NCBI GenBank assembly: GCA_945862165.1
Contig: CAMAXI010000012.1
Span: 1-64,000, forward strand
Direction: 5' to 3'
Origin: Chryseobacterium gleum
GTDB taxonomy: Bacteria > Bacteroidota > Bacteroidia > Flavobacteriales_D > Crocinitomicaceae
DNA: 64,000 bases
In this document: positions 1 to 8,834 of the stretch, piece by piece
Layout of the letters: the number at the start of each line of letters is the position of its first letter
How positions within the stretch are numbered: the first letter of the stretch is position 1
The notes under the pieces: generated by a model
Told to the model about the DNA's origin: nothing
What the model saw: only the letters and a program-made list of their open reading frames with translations
The model's database searches: none
Translations under genes and position numbers: made by a program

Positions 1-2407
1 ATCCAATTCAGATGTTATTTCCTATTTAAAAAACAAAATTACTTCCTCTATTGATGGTGTAGAGCAGATAATGACAAAACGAATTAACCAATTCGGTGTA
101 GCTCAACCAAATATTACTAAAGATTCTAGAACAAATCGTATTTATATTGAACTTCCTGGGGTACAAGATGAAACTACAGTAGCTAAGAAACTTCAATCTA
201 CGGCGAACTTACAGTTTTACGAAACGTATGAAAAAAATCAAATTCAACCGTTCTTATCCCAAGCAAATACTCTTTCAACGCAACAAGAATTAGTTGTTGA
301 AGCGGTAGATACAACTCTACAAGATTCTACAGCACTAGCTAAAAAAGATTCGGTTAAGAAAACAACTGCTAAACCTTTAACTTTTGGTTCGAAAGAAAAC
401 AGTTTAGAAACTTACTTAAATGGGGGTGAAGGTCCAGTAATAGGAACTTGTAAGGTAGAAGACAAAGAAAAAGTAGATAAAATTTTACGTAGAAACGACA
501 TTAAAGCTGTTTTTCCAATAGACATGGCGTTTATGTGGTCTTCTAAACCAGAAAAATACGGTAACACGAAAGAAGAAAAATACGTTTTACATGCAGTTAA
601 AATTCCAGAAGGTGGTAAAGCACTCGTAGGAGGTAAAGATGTTAGTAATGCTAATAAAGGATTAGATCAAGCTTCTGGTGCAGTTACCGTAGACTTAAAA
701 ATGACAGTTGAAGGTGGAGAGAAATGGGCGCAAATGACACAAAACAATGTTGGTCGTTGTGTTGCAATTACAATGGACTCAGTAGTGTATTCTGCACCAA
801 GAGTGAATGAAGCAATTACACAAGGTAATACGCAAATTTCTGGTAGTTTTTCTATTCAAGATGCAGAGGATTTAGCTGGTTTGTTAAATGGTGGTGCGTT
901 ACCAACTCCTTGTGTTATTAAAGAATTAACGAAAGTTGGTCCATCTATTGGATCTGAGAATTCGCAAGCAGGTTTAATTTCTTTTGCTTTTGCATTTTTA
1001 GCTGTATTAATCTACATGTGGATGTACTACGGTAAAGGTGGAATGGTTGCAAATATTGCTCTAGCAGTAAACGTTGTGTTCATCTTGGGATGTCTTGCTT
1101 CTTTTGGTGCTGTTTTAACCTTAGCTGGTATCGCAGGTATCGTATTAACAATAGGAACGGCCGTCGATGCAAATATCTTGATATTTGAACGTATACGGGA
1201 AGAAATAAAGGCCGGGGTAGGCAATACAGAAGCTATTAACATCGGTTTCAAAAAAGCATTACCATCCATTATTGATGCGAACGTAACTCACTTGTTGGTT
1301 GGTATCATTTTGAAAGTTTTCGGTAAAGGAGAAATGGAGTCTTTTGCTACAACTTTAATTATCGGTATTTTCACTTCATTATTTACAGCAATCGTTATTT
1401 CGAGATTGGTAATTACCTACATGTTAGAAAAAGGGAAATCTATTTCTTTCAGTACAAATTTCTTGAAAAATGCATTTCAAAACTTCAATATTGACTGGGT
1501 TGGTAAAAGAAAATACTATTATATATTTTCCATAACAGTTACTTTATTAGGTATATTCTCTTTATTTAGTAGAGGTTTAAAACAAAGTGTTGAGTTTACA
1601 GGAGGTAGAACATATTCTGTAAAGTTTGAGCAGCGTGCTGATATCGAATTAATCCGAAAAAATTTAGAAAAGGTTTTTGTAGAGAATGGAGAAGTTTCAT
1701 CGATTGACTTAAAAACTAAATCAAGTGAGTATTATGTAGAGATTAATACCAATTACAAATTAACCAATGATAACGCAAATAAAGAAGTTACAGGAAAATT
1801 AGTGGAAGGTTTAAATGCTTGTAAAAATAAGCTTGGGAAATTTGAAATTAAAGAACAACGAAGTGTTTCTGCATCAATTTCCAATGAATTATGGACTTCT
1901 TCTGCAATTGCTATCTTGATTTCATTAATTGTAATTTTTGCTTATATACGTTTACGTTTCGAAAATTGGCAGTATTCATTAGGTGCAATCATTGGTCTTG
2001 CACATGATGCATTCTTTGTCGTATCTATTTTCTCTTTATTACATGGTTATTTACCATTTAGTTTAGATGTGAATCAAGCTTTCATTGCAGCGATTTTAAC
2101 AGTTATGAGTTACTCTATGAATGATACTGTAATTGTATTTGACCGTATTCGTGAGAATTTAAGAGCGAAAAAAGAAGGTGAAAATAGAGAAGACATCATC
2201 AATAAATCGTTAAATACTACCTTAAGTAGAACATTTAATACATCGATGATTTTATTCTTAGTAATCTTAATCATGTTTATTTTTGGTGGTCCTGCAATTA
2301 AAGGTTTCTTGTTTGCAATGTTGATCGGTGTAGTTATCGGAACATATTCTTCAATATGCATTGCAACACCATTATTGATTGACTTAAATAAAAAAGCTAA
2401 AAAATAA
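1..2407 (+). CDS. secDF: Protein translocase SecDF, fused (5' end outside window)
   Basis: This is the C-terminal part of the fused SecD-SecF proton-driven motor that helps the Sec translocon release proteins across the inner membrane. The frame is open from base 2, so the first ATG at 71 is internal and about 801 residues are visible; Bacteroidetes SecDF is usually near 1000, so roughly 200 are missing. The SecD half keeps the VDANILIFERIREE membrane motif (bases about 1160-1205) and the SecF half keeps NDTVIVFDRIREN (about 2118-2158). Each half has a periplasmic domain before a membrane block. A Lys/Thr/Ser-rich insertion near bases 290-380 lies in the SecD periplasmic region. The family call is very secure. 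Confidence 0.97.
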   Translation, partial: SNSDVISYLKNKITSSIDGVEQIMTKRINQFGVAQPNITKDSRTNRIYIELPGVQDETTVAKKLQSTANLQFYETYEKNQIQPFLSQANTLSTQQELVVEAVDTTLQDSTALAKKDSVKKTTAKPLTFGSKENSLETYLNGGEGPVIGTCKVEDKEKVDKILRRNDIKAVFPIDMAFMWSSKPEKYGNTKEEKYVLHAVKIPEGGKALVGGKDVSNANKGLDQASGAVTVDLKMTVEGGEKWAQMTQNNVGRCVAITMDSVVYSAPRVNEAITQGNTQISGSFSIQDAEDLAGLLNGGALPTPCVIKELTKVGPSIGSENSQAGLISFAFAFLAVLIYMWMYYGKGGMVANIALAVNVVFILGCLASFGAVLTLAGIAGIVLTIGTAVDANILIFERIREEIKAGVGNTEAINIGFKKALPSIIDANVTHLLVGIILKVFGKGEMESFATTLIIGIFTSLFTAIVISRLVITYMLEKGKSISFSTNFLKNAFQNFNIDWVGKRKYYYIFSITVTLLGIFSLFSRGLKQSVEFTGGRTYSVKFEQRADIELIRKNLEKVFVENGEVSSIDLKTKSSEYYVEINTNYKLTNDNANKEVTGKLVEGLNACKNKLGKFEIKEQRSVSASISNELWTSSAIAILISLIVIFAYIRLRFENWQYSLGAIIGLAHDAFFVVSIFSLLHGYLPFSLDVNQAFIAAILTVMSYSMNDTVIVFDRIRENLRAKKEGENREDIINKSLNTTLSRTFNTSMILFLVILIMFIFGGPAIKGFLFAMLIGVVIGTYSSICIATPLLIDLNKKAKK

Positions 2408-2419
2408 TTAATATAAATA

Positions 2420-2449
2420 TTGGAGTTCATTTATTTTTTTGTAAGTTTG
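2420..2449 (+). promoter_or_regulatory. Bacteroidetes-type promoter for rpmE2
   Basis: A TTG at 2420-2422, a 19-base spacer and TAAGTTTG at 2442-2449 match the Bacteroidetes -33/-7 consensus. Transcription would start near 2455, about 30 bases before the L31 start codon. An inverted repeat (TTGGAGT at 2420-2426, ACTCCAA at 2451-2457) brackets the promoter. Confidence 0.6.
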
Positions 2450-2485
2450 CACTCCAAATAAGAATAGAATTAAATAAAATAATAT

Positions 2486-2740
2486 ATGAAAGCAGGAATT
2501 CACCCAGAAGATTATAGATTGGTAGTATTTAAAGATATGACAAATGAATATGCATTTTTATGTCACTCATCTGCTTCTTCTAACGAGAAAGTTAAATGGG
2601 AAGATGGTAATGAATACCCATTAGTAAAATTAGATATATCACACAAATCACATCCATTCTTTACAGGTGTTGTTAAGTTTGTGGATACGGCTGGTCGTAT
2701 TGATAAATTCAAATCAAGATACGGAAGACATACCAAATAA
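2486..2740 (+). CDS. rpmE2: 50S ribosomal protein L31 type B
   Basis: L31 sits on the large ribosomal subunit near the central protuberance and bridges to the small subunit. The 84-residue length and the absence of the CxxC zinc pair seen in type A L31 place this in the zinc-free type B group. The conserved start ([11 protein letters not shown]), the SHPFFTG segment and the basic end ([11 protein letters not shown]) are all present. It has its own promoter and is followed at once by a strong terminator, so it is probably a single-gene transcript. In other bacteria type B L31 is often induced by zinc limitation; no Zur box was recognised here. Confidence 0.97.
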   Translation: MKAGIHPEDYRLVVFKDMTNEYAFLCHSSASSNEKVKWEDGNEYPLVKLDISHKSHPFFTGVVKFVDTAGRIDKFKSRYGRHTK

Positions 2741-2764
2741 TCTATTAATATTGTTAATAAAAAA

Positions 2765-2788
2765 GCCCTCACTGAGGGCTTTTTTTTT
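2765..2788 (+). terminator. Rho-independent terminator after rpmE2
   Basis: A perfect GCCCTC/GAGGGC six-base-pair stem with a three-base loop (ACT) is followed by nine T residues. It lies 25 bases past the rpmE2 stop codon. Confidence 0.93.
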
Positions 2789-2848
2789 GTATTATTGTAT
2801 CCAAAAATTACAAGTATGTTCTTTATTAGAATATACTTTTTTCATTCT

Positions 2849-4963
2849 ATGCAAAATAAAATTTCAACATCTATCTTACTATTGTTTTTATCTGCATTTA
2901 CGTTCGCAGGTAAAATCGATAGAGCATTTGCGAGCTTAAAAGTGTTAAATTATTTTGATGCGAAAAAATGTTTTGAACACGAAGTGAAAAAGCATGTGGT
3001 TCCTGCTTCTTATGGATTAGCAATCATTTATTATCGAAATGACAATCCTTTTCACAACATAGATTCGGCATACAGATATGTTGTTTTAGCCGAACAAAAT
3101 TTTTTTAATCAGTCATCGAAAGATTCATTGAAATTTTCTAAATATGGAGTTATCTATGAATCTATATTAGCATTAAGAACAAAGATTGTTACTGTTTTTT
3201 ATGAGCAAGTTCAAAACGAAAATACGCAATTGGGTTATGAGGCTTTCACAAATAAATTCCCTTGGTATTCTAAAAATAATGATGCTATTCATAAACGTGA
3301 TTCAATTCTTTTAGCTAAAGCTTTATGGATTAATAAAAGTTTCTATTATGATTCAATTATTAAAAACATTCCGCATTTTGAGTTTTTACAAACAATACAA
3401 GATCGATACGAATTAACGTATTTTGCCGAACAAACAAATTCAGGTAGAACAACAGATTATGTAAATTTCATACATAATAATCCTACTAGTAAATACATAA
3501 CAGAAGCCCAGGATAAAGTTTTTGAAATTGAAACAAGAGAAAACAGTGTAGATGCATACTCGAGTTACATAGCGCATTTTCCATCCTACTACAATATAAA
3601 TACTTCTTGGAAAAAGTTATATAAACTTTACATGTATGAATATACGGATGAACGTATCAAGAAGTTTAAAAAAGAATTTCCAGATTATCCATTTAAAGAT
3701 GAATTACGTCGGGATATGGATTTAATAAAATTATTTTTATTTCCTTTCAAACGTGGTAGTTTATATGGTTTCATGAATCATAAAGGAATTGAAATTTATT
3801 CTCCGCAATATGAATCACTAAATTTATTTAGTGAAGGACTAGCTTTAGCCATGAAAAATGGGCAGTATGGTTATGTCGATAAGTTAAATAATGTTGTAAT
3901 TCCATTTCAATTTGATTTTGCTACGGATTTTGTATCTGGTCGTGCTGTCGTTGAAGTTGGAGGGAAGTCTGGAGTTATTAATCGTTCTGGTAAATTCATT
4001 CTACCACTTGAATTTATAGATTTAGGTCAATATTCAGAAGGCTTGATTTATGGAAGTAAAGATTCGTTATATGCTTATTATGATATACACGGTAAAAAAA
4101 TTATTTCAGAGCAATTTACGGATGTTTTTCCGTTTTCAAAAGGTAGAGCAAAAGTTGTCATTAATTCTAAGCAGGGGATAATTGACACGTCAGGAAATTA
4201 TATTGTTGAACCAAAACATAAAGAAGTTTTTTATTATTCAGATTCGTTGTTAGTTTTTAGAGATAGTATTCTTTTTGGTATAAAAACATTGAATAATAAA
4301 ATCATTGTTAAACCTATCTATGAAAATATTTCACCAATACATTTTGGAAGATCTATTGTAATTTACAATAATAAATTAGGGTTTTTAAATGAGCTTGGAG
4401 CAAAAATCATAAAACCAATGTATGATGTAATTCCAAATTATTTGCAAGTTTGTGCATTTCACGAAAATTATGCTAAAATCAGAATTAAAGGGAAATATGC
4501 GATCATTGATAAATCTGGTAAATACATTTTAAACCCAGAATATACAGGATTGGGTGAGGTTTCCAAAATAGTAGCTTTTAACAAAGGAAAACAATGGGGA
4601 TACATGAATTTACAAGAAAAATCCGTAACGATTTTACCCTTATTTGATTTTGCATCGAGTTTTCATTATGGTTTAGCTATTGTTGATGTTAAAGGTTTAC
4701 AAGGGGTAATTAATGAAAAAGCAAAATGGATTATTCCTACGATCTTTACGAGTGTAAAATTAATTTCGGGTAATTTTTACCTGGTTTATGATGGAGCGAA
4801 ATATGGATTATATGCATTATCAGGTGATCAACTTATCCCATTAGAATATGATCAAATTCGATCTATTTCTAATGATTTACTAGTTTTAAATAAGGGAGAC
4901 AATTTTTACTATTACCATTTGCTTGAACATAAATTAATTAGTCAATCTACAGAAAATGAATAG
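2849..4963 (+). CDS. Secreted WG-repeat protein
   Basis: About 704 residues. The frame opens further upstream (TTG at 2795), but the ATG at 2849 gives a clean signal peptide (MQNKISTSILLLFLSAFTFAG), so that start is preferred. The N-terminal ~290 residues look helical and TPR-like, with no motif I can name. From about base 3740 to the end there are at least eight WG-type beta repeats, each with a core such as GKxGxI(N/D)xxGK(F/Y)I followed by P..Y/F. WG repeats are common in Bacteroidetes, probably as protein-interaction surfaces; their function is largely unknown. The last bases overlap the TonB-like gene by 8, so the two are probably co-translated and may act together at the envelope. Confidence 0.8.
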   Translation: MQNKISTSILLLFLSAFTFAGKIDRAFASLKVLNYFDAKKCFEHEVKKHVVPASYGLAIIYYRNDNPFHNIDSAYRYVVLAEQNFFNQSSKDSLKFSKYGVIYESILALRTKIVTVFYEQVQNENTQLGYEAFTNKFPWYSKNNDAIHKRDSILLAKALWINKSFYYDSIIKNIPHFEFLQTIQDRYELTYFAEQTNSGRTTDYVNFIHNNPTSKYITEAQDKVFEIETRENSVDAYSSYIAHFPSYYNINTSWKKLYKLYMYEYTDERIKKFKKEFPDYPFKDELRRDMDLIKLFLFPFKRGSLYGFMNHKGIEIYSPQYESLNLFSEGLALAMKNGQYGYVDKLNNVVIPFQFDFATDFVSGRAVVEVGGKSGVINRSGKFILPLEFIDLGQYSEGLIYGSKDSLYAYYDIHGKKIISEQFTDVFPFSKGRAKVVINSKQGIIDTSGNYIVEPKHKEVFYYSDSLLVFRDSILFGIKTLNNKIIVKPIYENISPIHFGRSIVIYNNKLGFLNELGAKIIKPMYDVIPNYLQVCAFHENYAKIRIKGKYAIIDKSGKYILNPEYTGLGEVSKIVAFNKGKQWGYMNLQEKSVTILPLFDFASSFHYGLAIVDVKGLQGVINEKAKWIIPTIFTSVKLISGNFYLVYDGAKYGLYALSGDQLIPLEYDQIRSISNDLLVLNKGDNFYYYHLLEHKLISQSTENE

Positions 4964-5759
4964 TTTTTTGAATTTAATTGACAAATATAAATTTAGCATA
5001 CTTGCAGTTTTTATTTTGTATATCGGGATTTTTATGTATTTACAAATTTCATCCTTTGAAAAATCATATTACATTGAAGGCTGGTTTACCGATAAAAAAA
5101 TAAAGCACGATGAAATTATGCTGGAAATTCAACCGGAAAATATAGAAGTCCAGCAAGAATTTACAGCGCCTGTTAAAAATGTAGTGCGAGATCAAAATGA
5201 TACTCGGCAAAAATCGATGGATAAGTGGACGGAAGCAAAGCCTGCGAAAGAATCCGCAAAGGAATTTACACGCTCTTCGAAAGAAATTGAACAATCTATA
5301 AAATCGTTAGAAAAACAATTTTTTAATGAAACAGGAGGGGAAGAAAAACGAAAAAAAATTATTGAAGAGAAAAACAATAAGTTAGCTAAAAACAGTGAGT
5401 CCAAGAAACTATCAAACACTGTTGTTTCAAAATCAGGGGGAGACAAAGTTTTTGGAGGAAATGTAATGGTTAACTGGTCTTTGGCTAATCGAGATCCACA
5501 TCAAAACGATCCGTATTTTGTGCGTAACCCAGGTTATACTTGTGGAGACAAAACATCTGGATTAGTTACGATACGAATAAAGGTAGATCAATCTGGAAAA
5601 GTTGTGGATGCAAACTATAACGCACAGGCAAGTAACTCTGCTAGTCCATGTATGATCGAGCAAGCGAGAAAATATGCTTTAATGTCAAGATTTAATTATT
5701 CTAACACAGCTGCCTCACTTCAAGAAGGAACAATAAGATATACTTTTGTATCTCAATAA
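4956..5759 (+). CDS. Membrane-anchored protein with TonB-like C-terminus
   Basis: 267 residues. A short cytoplasmic start is followed by one membrane helix (residues ~12-30), then a charged Lys/Glu-rich stretch likely to be elongated or coiled (residues ~60-155). The C-terminal ~95 residues read GLVTIRIKVDQSGKVVDA and later IRYTFV, the strand pattern of the TonB/energy-transducer C-terminal fold. The proline-rich linker of classical TonB is absent and no ExbB or ExbD lies nearby, so it may be a TonB-domain protein rather than an energy transducer. It overlaps the WG-repeat gene by 8 bases, which suggests translational coupling. Confidence 0.6.
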   Translation: MNSFLNLIDKYKFSILAVFILYIGIFMYLQISSFEKSYYIEGWFTDKKIKHDEIMLEIQPENIEVQQEFTAPVKNVVRDQNDTRQKSMDKWTEAKPAKESAKEFTRSSKEIEQSIKSLEKQFFNETGGEEKRKKIIEEKNNKLAKNSESKKLSNTVVSKSGGDKVFGGNVMVNWSLANRDPHQNDPYFVRNPGYTCGDKTSGLVTIRIKVDQSGKVVDANYNAQASNSASPCMIEQARKYALMSRFNYSNTAASLQEGTIRYTFVSQ

Positions 5760-5823
5760 AAGTCTGACTATTTGCTATTCTAAAAGAAAATAAATAATTA
5801 ATTTAACCAAAAAATTGACTAGT

Positions 5824-6645
5824 ATGAGTAAGTATCCATGGACAAAAATCAAAGATTATACCGACATTCGTTTTGAATATTTAGATGGTATAGCTAAAAT
5901 TACAATCAATCGTCCAAAGGTGTATAATGCGTTTAGACCAGAGACAAATTTAGAAATGATTGACGCAATGAATATTGCACAAGAACGTCAAGATATAGGA
6001 GTGATTGTATTGACAGGAGAGGGAGATAAAGCTTTTTGTTCAGGTGGTGATCAAAATGTAAAAGGTGTTGGCGGATATATCGGAACGGATGGTGTGCCGC
6101 GTTTAAATGTACTGGATTTACATAAATTAATACGTTCTATCCCTAAACCAGTAATCGCAATGGTAAATGGTTATGCAATTGGTGGAGGGCATGTTTTACA
6201 TGTTGTATGTGATTTAACTATTGCATCAGACAATGCTAGGTTTGGTCAAACAGGTCCTAAAGTTGGTAGTTTTGATGCAGGATTTGGTTCGAGTTACCTT
6301 GCAAGACATGTTGGACAAAAAAAGGCGCGCGAAATTTGGTTTTTATGTGAACAATATACTGCAGATGAAGCTGAAAAAATGGGGATGGTAAATAAAGTTG
6401 TTCCTTTTGACGAGTTAGAAGACACAACCGTTAAATGGTGTAAAACAATTTTATCTCGAAGTCCTATGGCTATTCGAATGATAAAAAGAGGATTAAATGC
6501 AGAGTTAGATGGACAACGTGGACTAATGGAGTTTGCTGGTGATGCAACTTTAATGTATTATTTAATGGAAGAAGCACAAGAGGGAAAGAACGCTTTTTTA
6601 GAAAAGAGACAACCAGACTTCCAACAGTTCCCTAAATTTCCGTGA
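5824..6645 (+). CDS. menB: 1,4-dihydroxy-2-naphthoyl-CoA synthase
   Basis: MenB closes the second ring in menaquinone synthesis, converting o-succinylbenzoyl-CoA to dihydroxynaphthoyl-CoA; it is a cytoplasmic crotonase-fold enzyme. The 273-residue length is typical when the ATG at 5824 is used rather than a TTG nine bases upstream. Visible motifs are CSGGDQ (72-77), the oxyanion-hole region GGGHVLH (120-126) and [10 protein letters not shown] (142-151). Gly at 144 in QTGPK is the feature of MenB enzymes that use bound bicarbonate as a base; the Asp in SFD (151) is also conserved. The C-terminal end ([14 protein letters not shown]) is typical. No other men genes are adjacent. The TPR lipoprotein gene starts four bases after its stop. 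Confidence 0.97.
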   Translation: MSKYPWTKIKDYTDIRFEYLDGIAKITINRPKVYNAFRPETNLEMIDAMNIAQERQDIGVIVLTGEGDKAFCSGGDQNVKGVGGYIGTDGVPRLNVLDLHKLIRSIPKPVIAMVNGYAIGGGHVLHVVCDLTIASDNARFGQTGPKVGSFDAGFGSSYLARHVGQKKAREIWFLCEQYTADEAEKMGMVNKVVPFDELEDTTVKWCKTILSRSPMAIRMIKRGLNAELDGQRGLMEFAGDATLMYYLMEEAQEGKNAFLEKRQPDFQQFPKFP

Positions 6646-6649
6646 GTTT

Positions 6650-7408
6650 ATGCGAATATCATTTGTAAGTTTTTTACTTCTAGCACTCGTTTTTACTGCT
6701 TGTAAAGAAGAAAGTGACCCAAAAGCTGAATTTTATTTTAAAGCAGGAACCAAAATTTTAGAATCAACTGAATATGAAAGTGCATTACTTAAATTTCGTT
6801 CAGCGCTAGTTTTTAAAACAAATGAGTCATTACAAGCAACGATTTATCGAAATATGTCGATCGCTTTTCAGAATTTAGAACAATTAGATTCCGCAAGTTA
6901 TTATTCTCAAAAAGGGTACGAAATTGCACCTGCAGATTCCTATATTTTTTATATCAATCGTGCCGAATTTAGTTTGTTAAACAACAACGTCTTTTCCGCA
7001 ATAAAAGATTTGAAATTTGCTAAATCATTAGATCCTTCTCAAATGGAAGTATACCATACCTTGTGCTTAATTTATTCAGGGGAATATGGTGATGCTTATT
7101 TTAATCCAGAACTATCAGAGTTTTATGCGAAAAAGTCGTATAAATTAAAACCCTCTAAAACAAGTAAAGAACAGTTAGGCTCAATCTATTTCCAAAATGA
7201 AAAATACCCAGAAGCAGTAAGGATTTTCAAAGAATTGTATGCCAAAGAACCAACAAATAAAAAGTTTGAATTTTATTTAGGACAATGTTTGTATTTTGCA
7301 GGGGAAGAAAAATCAGGGGAAAAACATATGTTATCAGCTGCTGAACGTGATGAAAAATGCAAGTTGATGTACAATGAAATTTTTGAAATTGGACAAGATT
7401 TAGAATAA
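6650..7408 (+). CDS. TPR-containing lipoprotein
   Basis: 252 residues with a lipoprotein signal (LLALVFTAC, lipidated Cys at 18), so it should be anchored in the outer or inner membrane facing the periplasm. The rest is helical and fits about five tetratricopeptide-like repeats, for example SALLKFRSALVFK and the YPEAVRIFKELYAKEPTN segment. TPR proteins scaffold other proteins; no partner can be named. The gene begins four bases after menB stops and may be co-transcribed with it, though a functional link to menaquinone synthesis is not evident. Confidence 0.75.
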   Translation: MRISFVSFLLLALVFTACKEESDPKAEFYFKAGTKILESTEYESALLKFRSALVFKTNESLQATIYRNMSIAFQNLEQLDSASYYSQKGYEIAPADSYIFYINRAEFSLLNNNVFSAIKDLKFAKSLDPSQMEVYHTLCLIYSGEYGDAYFNPELSEFYAKKSYKLKPSKTSKEQLGSIYFQNEKYPEAVRIFKELYAKEPTNKKFEFYLGQCLYFAGEEKSGEKHMLSAAERDEKCKLMYNEIFEIGQDLE

Positions 7409-7473
7409 AAAAGTTAGTGATAAAGCTATTAAAAAGCTATATTTAGTTGAGTTATACCGAATAAAATAAAGCA

Positions 7474-7920
7474 ATGAATAAATCAATTATTGGTAGAAAA
7501 GATAAAGTAGATATTCCAGTATTATCCATTGAAAACATAGCAGTGAAAATTGATAGTGGAGCATATTCTAGTTCTATTCATTGTAGTTCTATTGAATTTG
7601 TATCTACTAGCGAGGGGAATCAATTAGAGGTGATTTTTTTAGATGAAAACAATAGCAATTTTACGGGTAAGGTATATATTTTTAAAGATTTTAGAAAAAA
7701 GAAAGTAAAAAGTTCCACTGGAGATGAGCAAGAACGATTTTTTATACAATTACCAATTATTCTATTTGAAAAAGAATTCCTTACAGATTTTTCATTAACC
7801 AGAAGAAATGGCTTACGAAATCCAGTTTTATTAGGTAGAAAACTAACAAGTAATCGTTTTATTATTGATACGAGTATGACGAATGTTTCCTATAAGCACA
7901 AAAAAAAAGTACACAAATAA
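7474..7920 (+). CDS. Retropepsin-like protease of the RimB / DUF785 family
   Basis: 148 residues matching the family historically called ATP-dependent zinc protease, now viewed as a retropepsin-like aspartic fold. The diagnostic segment is VKIDSGAYSSSIH (residues 25-37) with the candidate catalytic Asp at 27, followed by paired strands and a C-terminal NPVLLGRKL (residues ~118-126). In Proteobacteria, RimB acts with RimK in the glutamylation cycle of ribosomal protein S6, trimming added glutamates. The next gene, 26 bases downstream, is a RimK-type ligase, so the same add-and-remove pairing is likely. The substrate here is inferred. Confidence 0.8.
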   Translation: MNKSIIGRKDKVDIPVLSIENIAVKIDSGAYSSSIHCSSIEFVSTSEGNQLEVIFLDENNSNFTGKVYIFKDFRKKKVKSSTGDEQERFFIQLPIILFEKEFLTDFSLTRRNGLRNPVLLGRKLTSNRFIIDTSMTNVSYKHKKKVHK

Positions 7921-7946
7921 AGTAAATGCATTAAAAAATTAAGATC

Positions 7947-8825
7947 ATGAAAATTGCCATTTTATCCCGGAACTCCAATTTGTATTCAACCAGAAGACTA
8001 GTTGAAGCTGCTTTAGAAAGAGGACACGAAGCACATGTAATTGACCATTTAAAATGTAACCTAGAAATAGAGCAAAAAGGTCCATCGATTTTTTATCTCG
8101 ATAAATATTTGGAAGCATATGACGCAGTTATTCCTAGAATCGGTGCTTCGGTTACTTTTTATGGTACGGCAGTAATTCGTCAATTTGAAATGATGGATGT
8201 TTTTTCAGCGGTAAGTTCTAGAGGTATTGTGCATTCTAGAGATAAATTAAGATGTTTACAAGTGCTTTCTAAAGAGGGGATAGGTTTACCAAAAACAGTT
8301 TTTACAAATTATTCACGTAACGTGGAGCATGTTGTGGAGTCTGCCGGTGGAGCGCCAGTAGTTTTGAAATTACTAGAAGGCACGCAAGGATTAGGTGTTG
8401 TATTAGCAGAAAATCAAAATGCTGCACAATCCGTACTAGAAGCGTTTAACGGACTCAAGGCAAGGGTAATAGTACAAGAATTCATTAAAGAAGCTAAAGG
8501 TGCAGATATTAGAGCGTTTGTGGTTGATGGAGAGGTAGTTGGAGCGATGAAAAGACAGGGTAAGGAGGGAGAGTTTCGTTCCAATTTACATCGAGGAGGA
8601 TCTTCTAGAATCATCGAATTAACCGAGGAAGAAAGAGATGTAGCGATACGAGCAGCAAAGGCAGTAGGTTTAGGAATTGCTGGTGTGGACATGTTACAAT
8701 CCGAAAGAGGACCTTTGGTATTAGAAGTTAACTCTTCTCCAGGTTTAGAGGGGATAGAAAAAACGACAGGTGAAAATATAGCTGGTAAAATCATTCAATT
8801 TCTTGAAAAAAACGTCAAATTATAA
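7947..8825 (+). CDS. rimK: RimK-type ATP-grasp glutamate ligase
   Basis: 292 residues, close to the ~300 of E. coli RimK, which adds glutamates to the C-terminus of ribosomal protein S6. The start ([20 protein letters not shown]) is typical of the family. The ATP-grasp core shows [18 protein letters not shown] (ATP-binding lysine and glycine loop), [18 protein letters not shown] and the metal-binding [13 protein letters not shown] near the C-terminus. It lies between a RimB-like protease and an aspartoacylase-like hydrolase with short gaps, so all three are probably one operon. Ligation of another amino acid or another target is possible; the fold and family are secure. Confidence 0.93.
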   Translation: MKIAILSRNSNLYSTRRLVEAALERGHEAHVIDHLKCNLEIEQKGPSIFYLDKYLEAYDAVIPRIGASVTFYGTAVIRQFEMMDVFSAVSSRGIVHSRDKLRCLQVLSKEGIGLPKTVFTNYSRNVEHVVESAGGAPVVLKLLEGTQGLGVVLAENQNAAQSVLEAFNGLKARVIVQEFIKEAKGADIRAFVVDGEVVGAMKRQGKEGEFRSNLHRGGSSRIIELTEEERDVAIRAAKAVGLGIAGVDMLQSERGPLVLEVNSSPGLEGIEKTTGENIAGKIIQFLEKNVKL

Positions 8826-8834
8826 CATTTAGTT

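Noticed and set aside
2795-2848. Upstream TTG start for the WG-repeat protein
   Set aside because: The ATG at 2849 begins a proper signal peptide; the longer form would bury it.
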